Assembly: GCA_016721115.1 (NCBI GenBank)
Contig: JADKIW010000001.1
Span: forward strand, 1,007,501-1,071,500
Source of the DNA: Candidatus Defluviilinea proxima
GTDB taxonomy: Bacteria; Chloroflexota; Anaerolineae; Anaerolineales; Villigracilaceae
Length of the DNA: 64,000 nt
Reading direction: 5' to 3'
Shown: in pieces, positions 1 to 8,186 of the stretch
Layout of the letters: every line of letters begins with the position of its first letter
Position numbering within the stretch: position 1 is the first letter of the stretch
Notes under the pieces: generated by a model
What the model was told of the DNA's origin: nothing
The model's database searches: none
Seen by the model: only the letters and a program-made list of their open reading frames with translations
Position numbers and translations under genes: made by a program

Positions 1-49
1 TAAGAGATCTGTTAGAAATTCGGACCGTGTTCCAATTCATGTTTTCTTC

Positions 50-80
50 TTGACTCGTACCTTACGGGAGGGTCTATACT
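50..80 (+). promoter_or_regulatory. MerR-type promoter with 19-bp spacer
   Basis: A -35 TTGACT (50-55) and a -10 TATACT (75-80) are separated by 19 bp, the elongated spacing typical of MerR-controlled promoters. The spacer holds an imperfect dyad, ACCTTAC against GGAGGGT, where a MerR dimer would bind. It lies just upstream of the MerR gene at 119, so autoregulation is the simple reading (inference). Confidence 0.75.
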
Positions 81-118
81 ATGCACGCTGATGGCCATCA
101 GTGTGAAAAGGTAGGCTT

Positions 119-1483
119 ATGATCAAGATCGGTGACTTCTCCAAACTGGCACATATCTCCATCAAGACCCTGCACCACTATGGGTCTCTCGGACTCATCA
201 AACCGGTTCATATCGACCGATATACCGGCTACCGTTACTACGAGCTGGAACAACTCGGACAACTCAACCGCATCCTGGCCCTGAAAGAGTTGGGCTTTAC
301 GCTGGAACAGGTTGCACAACTGATGAACGAAAACCTGTCTGTAGCCGAGATGCGCGGGATGCTGCGTCTGAAACAGATGGAACTAGCTGAAAAAGTTGAA
401 GAGGAGCTGGCCCGTCTGGCACGTGTCGAAATGCGTCTGCGTCAGATCGAAGTGGACGGTTCTCCGCCGCAACGCGAGATCGCGCTCAAAGATGTCCCCG
501 CACAGACAGTGTTGTCTGCCCGGGTTGTGGCAGCCAGTGAAGAGCAGGTGTCCCCTGCACGGCAGAGTTTGCAGTACCTGCTCCAAAACTATCTGGAACA
601 GGCACGGCTCAAACCGACAGGTCCCTGGTTCGCATTGCTGGAAAACATGCCCTATAAAGAGATGGATAACGAAGTCTCTCTGGCAGTGGGCATAGACCTG
701 CGCAACGGGCAGCGTGCCGGAGACTGGGAAGGGACTCCCGTCAAGTTACAGGAGTTGGATGCGGCCCCCATTATGGCCAGCGTGATCCACACCAGTGAGG
801 CTGGCCTTCTACCGCAGACGTACTCATTCTTGTATGGCTGGACACAGTCCAACGGATACCAAATCACCGGTTCGTGTCGTGAGATCTACCTGTCTGAAGA
901 TGGAGCGAATATTGCTCTGACGTCTGGCCCGGAACCTGACATGATCGAAGTTCAATGTCCTATTGAAAGGACCAGGGTTCCGGCCTCGATACTTTCACCT
1001 GATAAAAAGGAAAATACAATGGAACCAAAAATTGTTACCAGACCGGCTTTCAAAACCGTGGGGCTGTCTTACGTTGGCAAGAACCAGAATGGCGAGATCC
1101 CGCAAATGTGGGGTGTCTTCAATCAACGCATGGGAGAGATAAAGGCCAGCAGTGAAGAAGAATACTTTGGCCTTTGCTTCAGCGAACCCAAAGGGGCCAA
1201 AGAGGGCGAATTCGAATATGTGTCCGCAGCCTTGGTTGCTGATGCGAAGGACATTCCGGATGGAATGGTATATCGGGAAGTCCCCGAACTTAAATATGCG
1301 GTCTTCACCCATCATGGCAAACTGGACAAGCTCGGTGAAACCTATGAGTACATCTATAACACCTGGCTGTCGCAATCCGGACATAAACTCCACCCGAGCA
1401 AGTTCGACATGGAAGTGTACGACAAGGATTTCGCCTCCGATAAAGATGAATCGAAGTTCTACATTTATGTAGCCATTCAATAA
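119..1483 (+). CDS. MerR-family regulator with two GyrI-like effector domains
   Basis: This is a transcriptional activator of the BmrR type, 454 aa and longer than usual. Residues 1-70 form a MerR winged helix (KTLHHYGSLGLIKP, TGYRYY), 75-115 a dimerisation helix, about 120-285 a GyrI/AraC-effector-like domain, and 301-454 a second GyrI-like domain. Such domains bind bulky, often cationic drugs. An in-frame ATG at 1019 (Met301) is preceded by AAAAGGAAAA, so the last domain could also be made alone as a soluble binding protein (inference). The gene is monocistronic, with the MerR-type promoter before it and a terminator after it. Confidence 0.9.
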   Translation: MIKIGDFSKLAHISIKTLHHYGSLGLIKPVHIDRYTGYRYYELEQLGQLNRILALKELGFTLEQVAQLMNENLSVAEMRGMLRLKQMELAEKVEEELARLARVEMRLRQIEVDGSPPQREIALKDVPAQTVLSARVVAASEEQVSPARQSLQYLLQNYLEQARLKPTGPWFALLENMPYKEMDNEVSLAVGIDLRNGQRAGDWEGTPVKLQELDAAPIMASVIHTSEAGLLPQTYSFLYGWTQSNGYQITGSCREIYLSEDGANIALTSGPEPDMIEVQCPIERTRVPASILSPDKKENTMEPKIVTRPAFKTVGLSYVGKNQNGEIPQMWGVFNQRMGEIKASSEEEYFGLCFSEPKGAKEGEFEYVSAALVADAKDIPDGMVYREVPELKYAVFTHHGKLDKLGETYEYIYNTWLSQSGHKLHPSKFDMEVYDKDFASDKDESKFYIYVAIQ

Positions 1484-1509
1484 ACAAACCATCCTCACCA
1501 ATATGACTA

Positions 1510-1545
1510 TTGACCCGGCAGACCTTTTGCCGGGTCAATTATTTT
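1510..1545 (+). terminator. Rho-independent terminator after the MerR gene
   Basis: A perfect 11-bp stem (1510-1520 TTGACCCGGCA with 1528-1538) is followed by a T-rich stretch ATTATTTT. Confidence 0.85.
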
Positions 1546-1702
1546 CAATTGGCACATTGAAGAAACGGGGTTGATTATGGTAACGAGTGAAGTATGTCTA
1601 AAATCTAACGCCAGAAGTACCTCACATTTCCCAAAAATCGTACGGGGATGGTATTATGTCTGTCATCAAATCTCAATGCAGGTATGCGGAACACAATTGA
1701 GA

Positions 1703-1718
1703 TTCCCAACGTTGGGAA
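1703..1718. promoter_or_regulatory. 16-bp palindrome next to the TIR gene start
   Basis: TTCCCAACGTTGGGAA is a perfect palindrome ending 3 nt before the ATG at 1722. It would cover the ribosome landing site or a leaderless start, so it could be an operator or an RNA hairpin. No separate Shine-Dalgarno is visible. The rest of the 1546-1702 gap shows no supported gene. Confidence 0.45.
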
Positions 1719-1721
1719 AAT

Positions 1722-2849
1722 ATGTCGAAGATATTCATCAGCTACTCACGTAAAGACATAGACTTCGCCCGCAAACTGGCAGGCGACCTCGAAACGGCAG
1801 GCTACGATGCCTGGTGGGATATTACCGACCTGCAAGGCGGTGACGATTGGGTCAAGACCATCCCCAACGCCATCGCTGAGAGTCAATACGTCATCGTTGT
1901 CCTCACGCCAAACTCCATCGCTTCTGAATGGGTACAAAAAGAATACACACAGGCCCTCACACTTCACAAGAAGATCATTCCGATCATGCTTGTTCCATGT
2001 AGCGTACCCTTTGCACTGAACACCATCAACTTCGTTAACTTCGCCACCGGTGAATACCCCGATAATTTCAAAAAACTTCTCACCCCACTTGGCTTCACAG
2101 GCACACCACCCGTTGTCGCCCCGTATCAAAAAGCCATCGCATCCATCCCGCCCGCAGTTCTTAAATATGGGATACCCTCCCTTATAGGCTTGATCCTCCT
2201 TTTAGCATTTATCTTCATCCCAAAACAGACTCCACCTGAGACGCCAACGGTCACACCTACGTTTCCGCCTGTGATCTCCCCAACAGCATCTGTCACACCC
2301 GAGCCTTTCACTGCCACATCTTCACCCACGCTTGCTGATACAGTTACAGCCAGTGCCACACCCACAAAACTTACATCCACTCCCTCGTTGACCAAAGAAG
2401 CCTTTGAAACGATTCGACTCTGCATCAATGTAAAAGCCGATGTCAGTAACATCAACGTGCGTTCTGGTCCCGGCACATTCTATGCTGTATTAGGCAAACC
2501 ACTCGATGTAACGGATGCATGTCTCACCTTCCGCGCTGTTAGTGAAGATGAAATGTGGTTCCTGATAGCACCCAATCAAAAAGATGCAGACCTCAAACAA
2601 TATGAAGGTGGCTGGATACGTCACGACCTGCTCGGCCTCGAACAAACTGGTTCAGTGAATCTGCCCATCGTCACATTGACTGCCACACCCACACCCAGCG
2701 ACACGCCCACCGTCACACCGACTTTTACGCGCACACCAACGCCCACCAGCACAGCCACATTCACTATCACGCCATCCGCAACGCCGTCATCAACTCCAAC
2801 TGACACAGACACACCCGAGCCGACGGCGACAGACACGCCCGCTCCATAA
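1722..2849 (+). CDS. Membrane-anchored TIR-domain protein with extracytoplasmic SH3-like domain
   Basis: Residues 1-115 are a bacterial TIR domain (FISYSRKD start, DAWWD loop, SEWVQKE with Glu74 where NADase TIRs have the catalytic glutamate). One membrane helix lies at 151-166, then a Thr/Pro linker, an SH3b-like domain at about 227-310 (NVRSGPGTFYAVLG) and a second TPT tail. The predicted topology is TIR inside and SH3 outside, suggesting an envelope sensor or scaffold rather than a soluble defence NADase (inference). Whether it hydrolyses NAD cannot be told from sequence. No defence genes flank it. Domain calls are firm; function is not known. Confidence 0.85.
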   Translation: MSKIFISYSRKDIDFARKLAGDLETAGYDAWWDITDLQGGDDWVKTIPNAIAESQYVIVVLTPNSIASEWVQKEYTQALTLHKKIIPIMLVPCSVPFALNTINFVNFATGEYPDNFKKLLTPLGFTGTPPVVAPYQKAIASIPPAVLKYGIPSLIGLILLLAFIFIPKQTPPETPTVTPTFPPVISPTASVTPEPFTATSSPTLADTVTASATPTKLTSTPSLTKEAFETIRLCINVKADVSNINVRSGPGTFYAVLGKPLDVTDACLTFRAVSEDEMWFLIAPNQKDADLKQYEGGWIRHDLLGLEQTGSVNLPIVTLTATPTPSDTPTVTPTFTRTPTPTSTATFTITPSATPSSTPTDTDTPEPTATDTPAP

Positions 2850-2923
2850 ACAAGGATGTGATCCACAAAACTAAAAGAACTTTGTAGATTATTCTGTTGT
2901 GTTCAATTATGCAAGAGGTTTAT

Positions 2924-3376
2924 TCAGTCTTTTTTTCCAAAATAACTAAACGCTATCAAAGCGGCTGCGACCACTGATATTGCAATTGCAAAGAATAGTA
3001 AATCATTTGGATTCTTCCACTCTACCAACCGCTCCAGAAACTTGACTGCCATAACCAAAACGATCACACTGCTTAACTTTGTTTTGAGTTCGTGCAAATT
3101 ATGTGCCAACATCCAATCAGGCAAATTCAATTTGCCCACAAAGAGTTCGTACATGCTCACTGAAAAAATCTGCAAAGCAATGGCGATCAAGAAACTATCC
3201 ACGATTTCTATCAACGAGACGGCAATAGAAGAGTCTTTGCCGTAACTCGTAATGATTAGCATTATCGCATTGAAAGTCTTCACGGCTCCCCATCCAAACG
3301 CCACAACAGAGGCCAGAAGCAAAGAAATAATGCCTATGTATGCCAGGTAACCTGTTTTTTCAAGGAGTCTTCCCAT
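2924..3376 (-). CDS. YqhA family (UPF0114) inner-membrane protein
   Basis: This 150-aa protein has three to four hydrophobic helices and the family signature around residues 60-125, including FLIAIALQIFSVSMYELFVG and KLSSVIVLVMAVKFLERL. The family is widespread in membranes and of unknown function. It lies downstream of the TIR gene on the opposite strand, with only 74 bp between the convergent ends and no clear terminator. Confidence 0.85.
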   Translation of the reverse strand: MGRLLEKTGYLAYIGIISLLLASVVAFGWGAVKTFNAIMLIITSYGKDSSIAVSLIEIVDSFLIAIALQIFSVSMYELFVGKLNLPDWMLAHNLHELKTKLSSVIVLVMAVKFLERLVEWKNPNDLLFFAIAISVVAAALIAFSYFGKKD

Positions 3377-3501
3377 GTGCGTTATGCCTTTCCAAGTGAG
3401 TTAGTCAAGTGTAATGGATTAAAACGTCCGTATGGATCATGTTTCTTGAGCCGGACCCGGTTTGAGGTCCAGAAAAAGAAGCGCGGGGTTTGCATCCTGT
3501 A

Positions 3502-5127
3502 TTATTGATCGTTGAGCTTTTCTTTGTCTATTTCTTCCATCACGCGTAGAAAAAGTTCTACAGCATTCGGGTCAAAATGTGTGCCCGCCTGCGAGAGGAT
3601 GTAGTCGCGCACTTTTGTTTCATCCCAACCTTTGCGGTAAGGACGGTCAGAGCGCAGGGCATCCCAGACATCAACAATGGCGAAGAGGCGTGCCGCCAAC
3701 GGGATCTGTGCGCCAGCCAAGCCACGCGGGTAGCCGGAGCCATCCCATTTTTCATGATGGCAATAGGGGATATCGAGTGCTGGGCGCAGGTACTCAATGG
3801 GAGATAACATTTCATATGCATAGATGGGATGCCTGCGCATGATCTCCCATTCTTCGTTGGAAAGGTAATCCTCTTTGAGAAGGATGGCATCGGGGACGCC
3901 CATCTTGCCAATATCATGCAGAAGCGCTCCGTGTTTGATATGCATCAACTCAGTATCTTTGATGCCAGCCAATCGGGCAAGGCGGAGAGTCACTTCAGTT
4001 ACACGGAAGGTGTGATCTTTGGTCTCTCGATCACGCAAGTCCAACGCATGCGACCAACCTTCGATGGTACGACTGTATGCGAGGGCAAGTTCAAAGTTGG
4101 AACGTTGCAAGTCTTCAAACGCTTTGATACTTTCAATAGCCATGGCCGCCTGCCCCGACATGGCTTCGAGAAATTCAAGCCAATCCTGATTCGGCTCGAA
4201 TGGGGAGCGATGCCCCAAGTACATGACGCCCACTACATTACCTTTAGCGATCAATGGCACCACAAAGCAAGAAAGGAACCCTTCCATCTTTCCCACCAGA
4301 TCGGTTTGCGGATCCTTTTGCAGATCGGGGATGATGAGAACTTGTCGCTCCAATGCCGCCCGTCCCACAAGTGTTTCACCCAGCCGGATGCGTACATTTT
4401 GAATCTCAGATGTTTGCGCACCAACCACCACCGCCTTCTCAACTCTGAGCGAGTGCGAATTGAAAAGCAGAATAGATGCAACATCCACGTTCAATTGTCT
4501 GCGGGTTTGTTCAGCAATGGTTTTGAGCGCCACACGCAAGTCAGTGGTGCCAAGGATGGCAAGGTCATTCATACGCAATGCCTGAAGGCGATGCAACTGT
4601 TTTTCGATCTGCTGATTTGCTTCTGCCAGTTCGGCAGTGCGCCGCTCCACACGTTTATCGAGTTCCGCATTTGTGCGAGCCAACGCATCCTGAACGAATC
4701 GCAATTCGTTACGGCTTTGTAGCAAGCTGTGTTCGATCAAACCAAAATGGCTGACGTCCTCCACGATCACCAAGAGCCCTGCGGCCGTATTTTCCACATC
4801 CAATGGTACCGCCCGAAAGGTAAGATATCGTATGGAACCATCGGGCTGGACACGGTTCACGCGCTCAATTTGAAAAGAGGGCAGAGATTCACCCCGCATG
4901 ATGGACTTAAGCACATCCTCCATGCCGACGAATTCACCGAACGCGTCTTCCAAAAGGATGTTTGATCCCGTTAAATCGACCTCTGCCAACTCTGCCGGAA
5001 AATTCGGCGAAACATAGATAATACGCAAGTCCGCATCCACGTGCACATACGCAAGCTGATACAACTCGCTAGCTACCTGAGCAACGCGCGCTGTTAACTT
5101 CGATAAGTCGTTATTCTTTGGAAGCAT
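3502..5127 (-). CDS. PAS-GAF-HD-GYP phosphodiesterase
   Basis: Likely a cyclic-di-nucleotide (c-di-GMP) phosphodiesterase and the output of the four-gene cassette. It has an N-terminal PAS domain (about 20-130), a coiled coil (130-185), a GAF domain (about 195-335) and an HD-GYP domain (about 350-530). Metal and catalytic motifs are intact: HALDLRDRETKDHTFRV, LLHDIGKMGVPD, HHEKWDGSGYPRGL and VDVWDALRSDRPYR. There is no membrane helix. It starts 6 nt after the GTPase gene ends, so the two are almost certainly co-transcribed, which suggests the GTPase gates its activity (inference). It is the last gene of the operon. Confidence 0.92.
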   Translation of the reverse strand: MLPKNNDLSKLTARVAQVASELYQLAYVHVDADLRIIYVSPNFPAELAEVDLTGSNILLEDAFGEFVGMEDVLKSIMRGESLPSFQIERVNRVQPDGSIRYLTFRAVPLDVENTAAGLLVIVEDVSHFGLIEHSLLQSRNELRFVQDALARTNAELDKRVERRTAELAEANQQIEKQLHRLQALRMNDLAILGTTDLRVALKTIAEQTRRQLNVDVASILLFNSHSLRVEKAVVVGAQTSEIQNVRIRLGETLVGRAALERQVLIIPDLQKDPQTDLVGKMEGFLSCFVVPLIAKGNVVGVMYLGHRSPFEPNQDWLEFLEAMSGQAAMAIESIKAFEDLQRSNFELALAYSRTIEGWSHALDLRDRETKDHTFRVTEVTLRLARLAGIKDTELMHIKHGALLHDIGKMGVPDAILLKEDYLSNEEWEIMRRHPIYAYEMLSPIEYLRPALDIPYCHHEKWDGSGYPRGLAGAQIPLAARLFAIVDVWDALRSDRPYRKGWDETKVRDYILSQAGTHFDPNAVELFLRVMEEIDKEKLNDQ

Positions 5128-5133
5128 TCGTCG

Positions 5134-5652
5134 TTACGCCCCAGCGTCAATTTTTTCTGCAAGCGAGAAGAAAACATCTTCTACGTATTCCCCTGTTTTG
5201 GCGCTGGTCATAAAATAAGTCCCATCCCCAAAGGTGGATGAAACCTTGCGCAGGCTTTCCTCAGAAATGGAACTCTGATCGGTCAGGTCTGTTTTGTTAC
5301 ACACAAAGACAAGGTGTATCCTCGGGTTGATAATACGTGCTTGCCGGGCATATTCAGCCACAATGGAAAGTGTTTCGCGGCGGGTGACATCACAAACGAT
5401 CACGGCACCGGCAGTTCCCTGCATGTACGATGGATTTGTGAACGTGTCGAAACCAGTACTGCCGGCCAAATCCCAAACAAGCATGTTCATCGAACCATAA
5501 GGACGTGAAATGGTCTTACGCGATATCTTGACACCAATGGTGGTGAGATATTTTTCATCGAATCGGTTTTCTACAAAACGACGGATGAGACTGGTCTTAC
5601 CCACACCAAAGTCGCCGAGTAAGCATATTTTCTTTTGAATGATTGTACTCAT
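5134..5652 (-). CDS. Rab/Ras-like small GTPase
   Basis: A 172-aa single-domain P-loop GTPase with all five G motifs: G1 GDFGVGKTS (13-21), G2 Thr37/38, G3 DLAGS (61-65), G4 NKTD (119-122) and G5 TSAK (149-152). The position of Ras Gln61 is Ser65, so intrinsic hydrolysis is probably slow and a partner GAP may be needed (inference). There is no lipidation tail. In bacteria such Rab/MglA-like GTPases are commonly paired with roadblock-type regulators, and the gene 18 nt upstream encodes such a candidate. Its start overlaps no other gene. Confidence 0.93.
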   Translation of the reverse strand: MSTIIQKKICLLGDFGVGKTSLIRRFVENRFDEKYLTTIGVKISRKTISRPYGSMNMLVWDLAGSTGFDTFTNPSYMQGTAGAVIVCDVTRRETLSIVAEYARQARIINPRIHLVFVCNKTDLTDQSSISEESLRKVSSTFGDGTYFMTSAKTGEYVEDVFFSLAEKIDAGA

Positions 5653-5670
5653 AATATCTTCTTTCCCATC

Positions 5671-7254
5671 TCACGGAACAAATGTAGGTGTGATGCGGTC
5701 CGACCCAACCGGCTCAACAAGCGTGATCCATTCAGCCGGTACCCAACCATGATGGAAACCATCACTCGCAAACCATTCCACTTCCATCCAAATTCCATAT
5801 ACTGACAATACAGTCACGGGTGTCCGTTTAAATAACACTTCAATGTGCGGAGATTCAAACTTTGGTGCGTTACGTACCCAGACATGTCCACCTGCAAACG
5901 CTGTGTAAGGAGTTGGTGTAAAGGTCGGAGTAAATGTGGGCGTAGGCGTAAATGTACTTGTCGGCGTGGATGTTGCCGTGGGTGTCTGTGTAGCTGTGTT
6001 TGTTGCAGTCGGCGTAAACGTCCGTGTTGCTGTCGCGGTCAGCGTGGCCGTCGGTGTGCCAGTGCTTGTAGGTGTTGGGCTGGGAAAGGCAATGGGATAT
6101 AAAGCAACCGTAAATTGCAAATAAAAACATGCAAGAGCGATCAAAAGAATTCCAAACAAGACTCCAAAAAACACACCGATCTTTGCATTTCTGCTCATAG
6201 GTGGCTTCGGCCCTGTTCCGCCAGTTACATCTGCTACAAGCCGCGCAATCTTTGGCTGTAAATTGGGGAGCATGGTCGGGTCACCAGTGAATTGACGAAG
6301 CGGCTTTTCGTACTTTACATGTAAGTCTGAAATAAAGGTATGCAAGCGAGCCCGAAAGCCTTCCGGCTCGATACCACTTGTTACTACTGCAATATATGCC
6401 ACCCTTCCACTTTGGATGATAATGCGTTGATCCCCGTATTGCACTTCATCCAGCTCTTCCTCCTGGCTTCCATTCCCGAACGAATCACGCACAAAGTCAC
6501 GGATAGCCGTCAGCATGGCACTGATCAAATCTGAATCGGTGATCTCTGCACTACTGTGATGACTGTGCGCGATCAACAAACCGGAGCCATGTTGAATAAG
6601 GAATATTTCACGTATCGCAAAGGGAAGCGAATCGCGCATCGCCAGTTGCGATGCTGAAACGCCTCGCATACGCGCCATGGTTGTCCGCAACATGCCTTGC
6701 GGACCAAATGTCATTTTCAAGCGGGCATCGATATTACGTTGGAACTCACGTGCAAATTCGCTGACCGCCTTCTGCACCGTCTCACCAATGACCGGATACA
6801 AAGCTTCGACCATATCCTTGCGCGAATCACGGATCTGCACACGAATGGCCTCGCCCATGATCGGGCCAAGTGCCTCTGCCATCTCATCACGCGAGTCGCG
6901 GATGGTGCGGCTGATCATATCGCCCAACACTGGCGTGACGCGCGCGATCAAACCTTCAGAGTCAGCTTGTGCTCTGCGGCGCAGGATCTCGATCTCAGCT
7001 TGTAAATCACGGGAACGGTCATCGGCCTCACGGGCGAGGCCATGAAGGCGGTCAAGTTCTATCAGCAGTTCTTTTAATTGCCGGTGTAGATCATCATCTT
7101 CTGATTGGGATCGGTCTTGAACCAATTCAATCTGACGTTCGATACCACGCAGGCGGTCACGCACGTCAGACAATAGTATCGAACGAACGTAGACTAACGG
7201 ATCTACATTCTCGCCAACTTGATTTTCTGGAGTTTCATTTTCTTTCTGGGTCAT
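5671..7254 (-). CDS. Coiled-coil, roadblock/longin-like, single-pass SH3-domain protein
   Basis: A 527-aa multidomain membrane protein. N-terminal coiled coil spans about 25-105; three near-repeated helical units follow (ISRTIRDSRDEMAEALGP / IRVQIRDSRKDMVEALYP / VQKAVSEF...). About 205-330 looks like a roadblock/longin-type sensor fold (IFLIQHGSGLLIAHS, YGDQRIIIQSGRVAYIAVV). A membrane helix sits at about 360-382, then a TPT linker (391-449) and an extracytoplasmic SH3b-like domain (450-510). The plausible role is to pass an envelope signal to the adjacent GTPase as scaffold, GAP or GEF (inference). The roadblock assignment is by pattern only. Confidence 0.75.
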   Translation of the reverse strand: MTQKENETPENQVGENVDPLVYVRSILLSDVRDRLRGIERQIELVQDRSQSEDDDLHRQLKELLIELDRLHGLAREADDRSRDLQAEIEILRRRAQADSEGLIARVTPVLGDMISRTIRDSRDEMAEALGPIMGEAIRVQIRDSRKDMVEALYPVIGETVQKAVSEFAREFQRNIDARLKMTFGPQGMLRTTMARMRGVSASQLAMRDSLPFAIREIFLIQHGSGLLIAHSHHSSAEITDSDLISAMLTAIRDFVRDSFGNGSQEEELDEVQYGDQRIIIQSGRVAYIAVVTSGIEPEGFRARLHTFISDLHVKYEKPLRQFTGDPTMLPNLQPKIARLVADVTGGTGPKPPMSRNAKIGVFFGVLFGILLIALACFYLQFTVALYPIAFPSPTPTSTGTPTATLTATATRTFTPTATNTATQTPTATSTPTSTFTPTPTFTPTFTPTPYTAFAGGHVWVRNAPKFESPHIEVLFKRTPVTVLSVYGIWMEVEWFASDGFHHGWVPAEWITLVEPVGSDRITPTFVP

Positions 7255-7277
7255 GCAGGCTCATGTATCAATGATAT

Positions 7278-7949
7278 TTATGAGGAAGAGTCGGAATCCT
7301 GACGCAAGCGGAGCCCCAATTCCATCAACATTTGCCCCAGATCATTACGAGATGCTTTCTTGCCATCTAAAGAATCCGCCATGGAAAGAAGTTCCTGTCG
7401 CAAGTTATCATCACGCTGGCGCGTCTCAGCCTGCAAGTTGCGTATACGCTCCGCCTGTTCTGCAGACGCTTTATCCATGCGGTCGCTTAATTCCTTGTGC
7501 GATTCGCGGAGTTGACGGGCAAAGTCAGCGGCAAGCTTTTCAATGGCATCGCTTAATTGCTTTTGCACCATACTAAGTTGGGTGGCTTGTTCCGCAGTTT
7601 GCCTTTCGATCCGTTCAGAAAGGTCTTTTTGAGTCCCTCGCAGTTGAGAAGATTGGTCAGCGCCTAATTGCCCCAATTTTTCATTGAATTCACGGCGCGC
7701 ATCAGAAAACTGCGATGACGTAGAATCAGAAAGAGCGTTGACCTTTTCACTCAGCAAATCGGTGAGCTCCTGGCGGGTGGTTTTCAAACCAGTTTCAAGG
7801 TCACTCAAACGTTTTTCAAAAGTGCGTGATTGTGAGCCAAACAAAATATCACGCAACCGGCCTAGTTCATCAGGACTCACATCTTCTGATACGGGAGGTG
7901 TTACTTGCGGTTCAACGGGTATATTTTGTACAGTATTTTTCTTAAGCAT
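7278..7949 (-). CDS. Cytoplasmic coiled-coil protein, first gene of the GTPase cassette
   Basis: A 223-aa protein, almost wholly heptad coiled coil from about residue 40 to 200. It has a short conserved-looking N-terminal block (ELGRLRDILFGSQ, 29-41) and a C-terminal block (LGQMLMELGLRL). No enzyme motif or membrane helix. It has a strong Shine-Dalgarno (AGGAGG) and starts the operon, ending 23 nt before the roadblock-like gene. Probably an adaptor or scaffold for the GTPase module (inference); I do not recognise a named family. Confidence 0.75.
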   Translation of the reverse strand: MLKKNTVQNIPVEPQVTPPVSEDVSPDELGRLRDILFGSQSRTFEKRLSDLETGLKTTRQELTDLLSEKVNALSDSTSSQFSDARREFNEKLGQLGADQSSQLRGTQKDLSERIERQTAEQATQLSMVQKQLSDAIEKLAADFARQLRESHKELSDRMDKASAEQAERIRNLQAETRQRDDNLRQELLSMADSLDGKKASRNDLGQMLMELGLRLRQDSDSSS

Positions 7950-7988
7950 GATTACATCCTCCTATAGAATAAAAAGATTAGTACCAGA

Positions 7989-8020
7989 ATTATACTCCTG
8001 CCAATATGTAAACGTTTACA
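7989..8020 (-). promoter_or_regulatory. Promoter and LacI-type operator of the GTPase cassette
   Basis: Read on the minus strand, a perfect TATAAT (7994-7989) lies about 40 nt before the start codon. The -35 zone is overlapped by TGTAAACGTTTACA (8007-8020), a perfect 14-bp palindrome that fits LacI/GalR-family operators and the CcpA cre pattern. No LacI-family gene is in the window, so control would be in trans. Confidence 0.6.
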
Positions 8021-8137
8021 GTTGCGTCATAAAGCTTTCAGAGTTGTCCATATAACTCTCAGCGTGAAGCAGGTCACTTGTTGGGCAAACAGGCTCCCGT
8101 TAAGTTTGAAGCGCTGTGAAGGGTCCACTTAAACAAA

Positions 8138-8170
8138 AACACGGAGATGTGAATCTTACACCTCCGTGTT
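8138..8170 (-). terminator. Terminator after the NarL-type regulator
   Basis: A 13-bp stem with one mismatch (AACACGGAGATGT with ACACCTCCGTGTT). On the minus strand it is followed by TTTTTGTTT. Confidence 0.75.
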
Positions 8171-8186
8171 GATTGAAAAAAGGGGA

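Noticed and set aside
1571..1753. 60-codon open frame before the TIR gene
   Set aside because: No ribosome site or motif, and it runs into the TIR gene start; treated as intergenic.
3430..3475. Possible terminator GGACC/GGTCC after the HD-GYP gene
   Set aside because: The stem is only 5 bp and no T run follows on the minus strand.
3829..4722. 297-codon open frame on the plus strand
   Set aside because: It lies wholly antisense to the HD-GYP gene, has no domain signature and no ribosome site; it is a shadow of that gene.
5845..6130. Several Cys-, Val- or Tyr-rich open frames
   Set aside because: They are other-frame readings of the TPT-linker DNA in the 5671-7254 gene.
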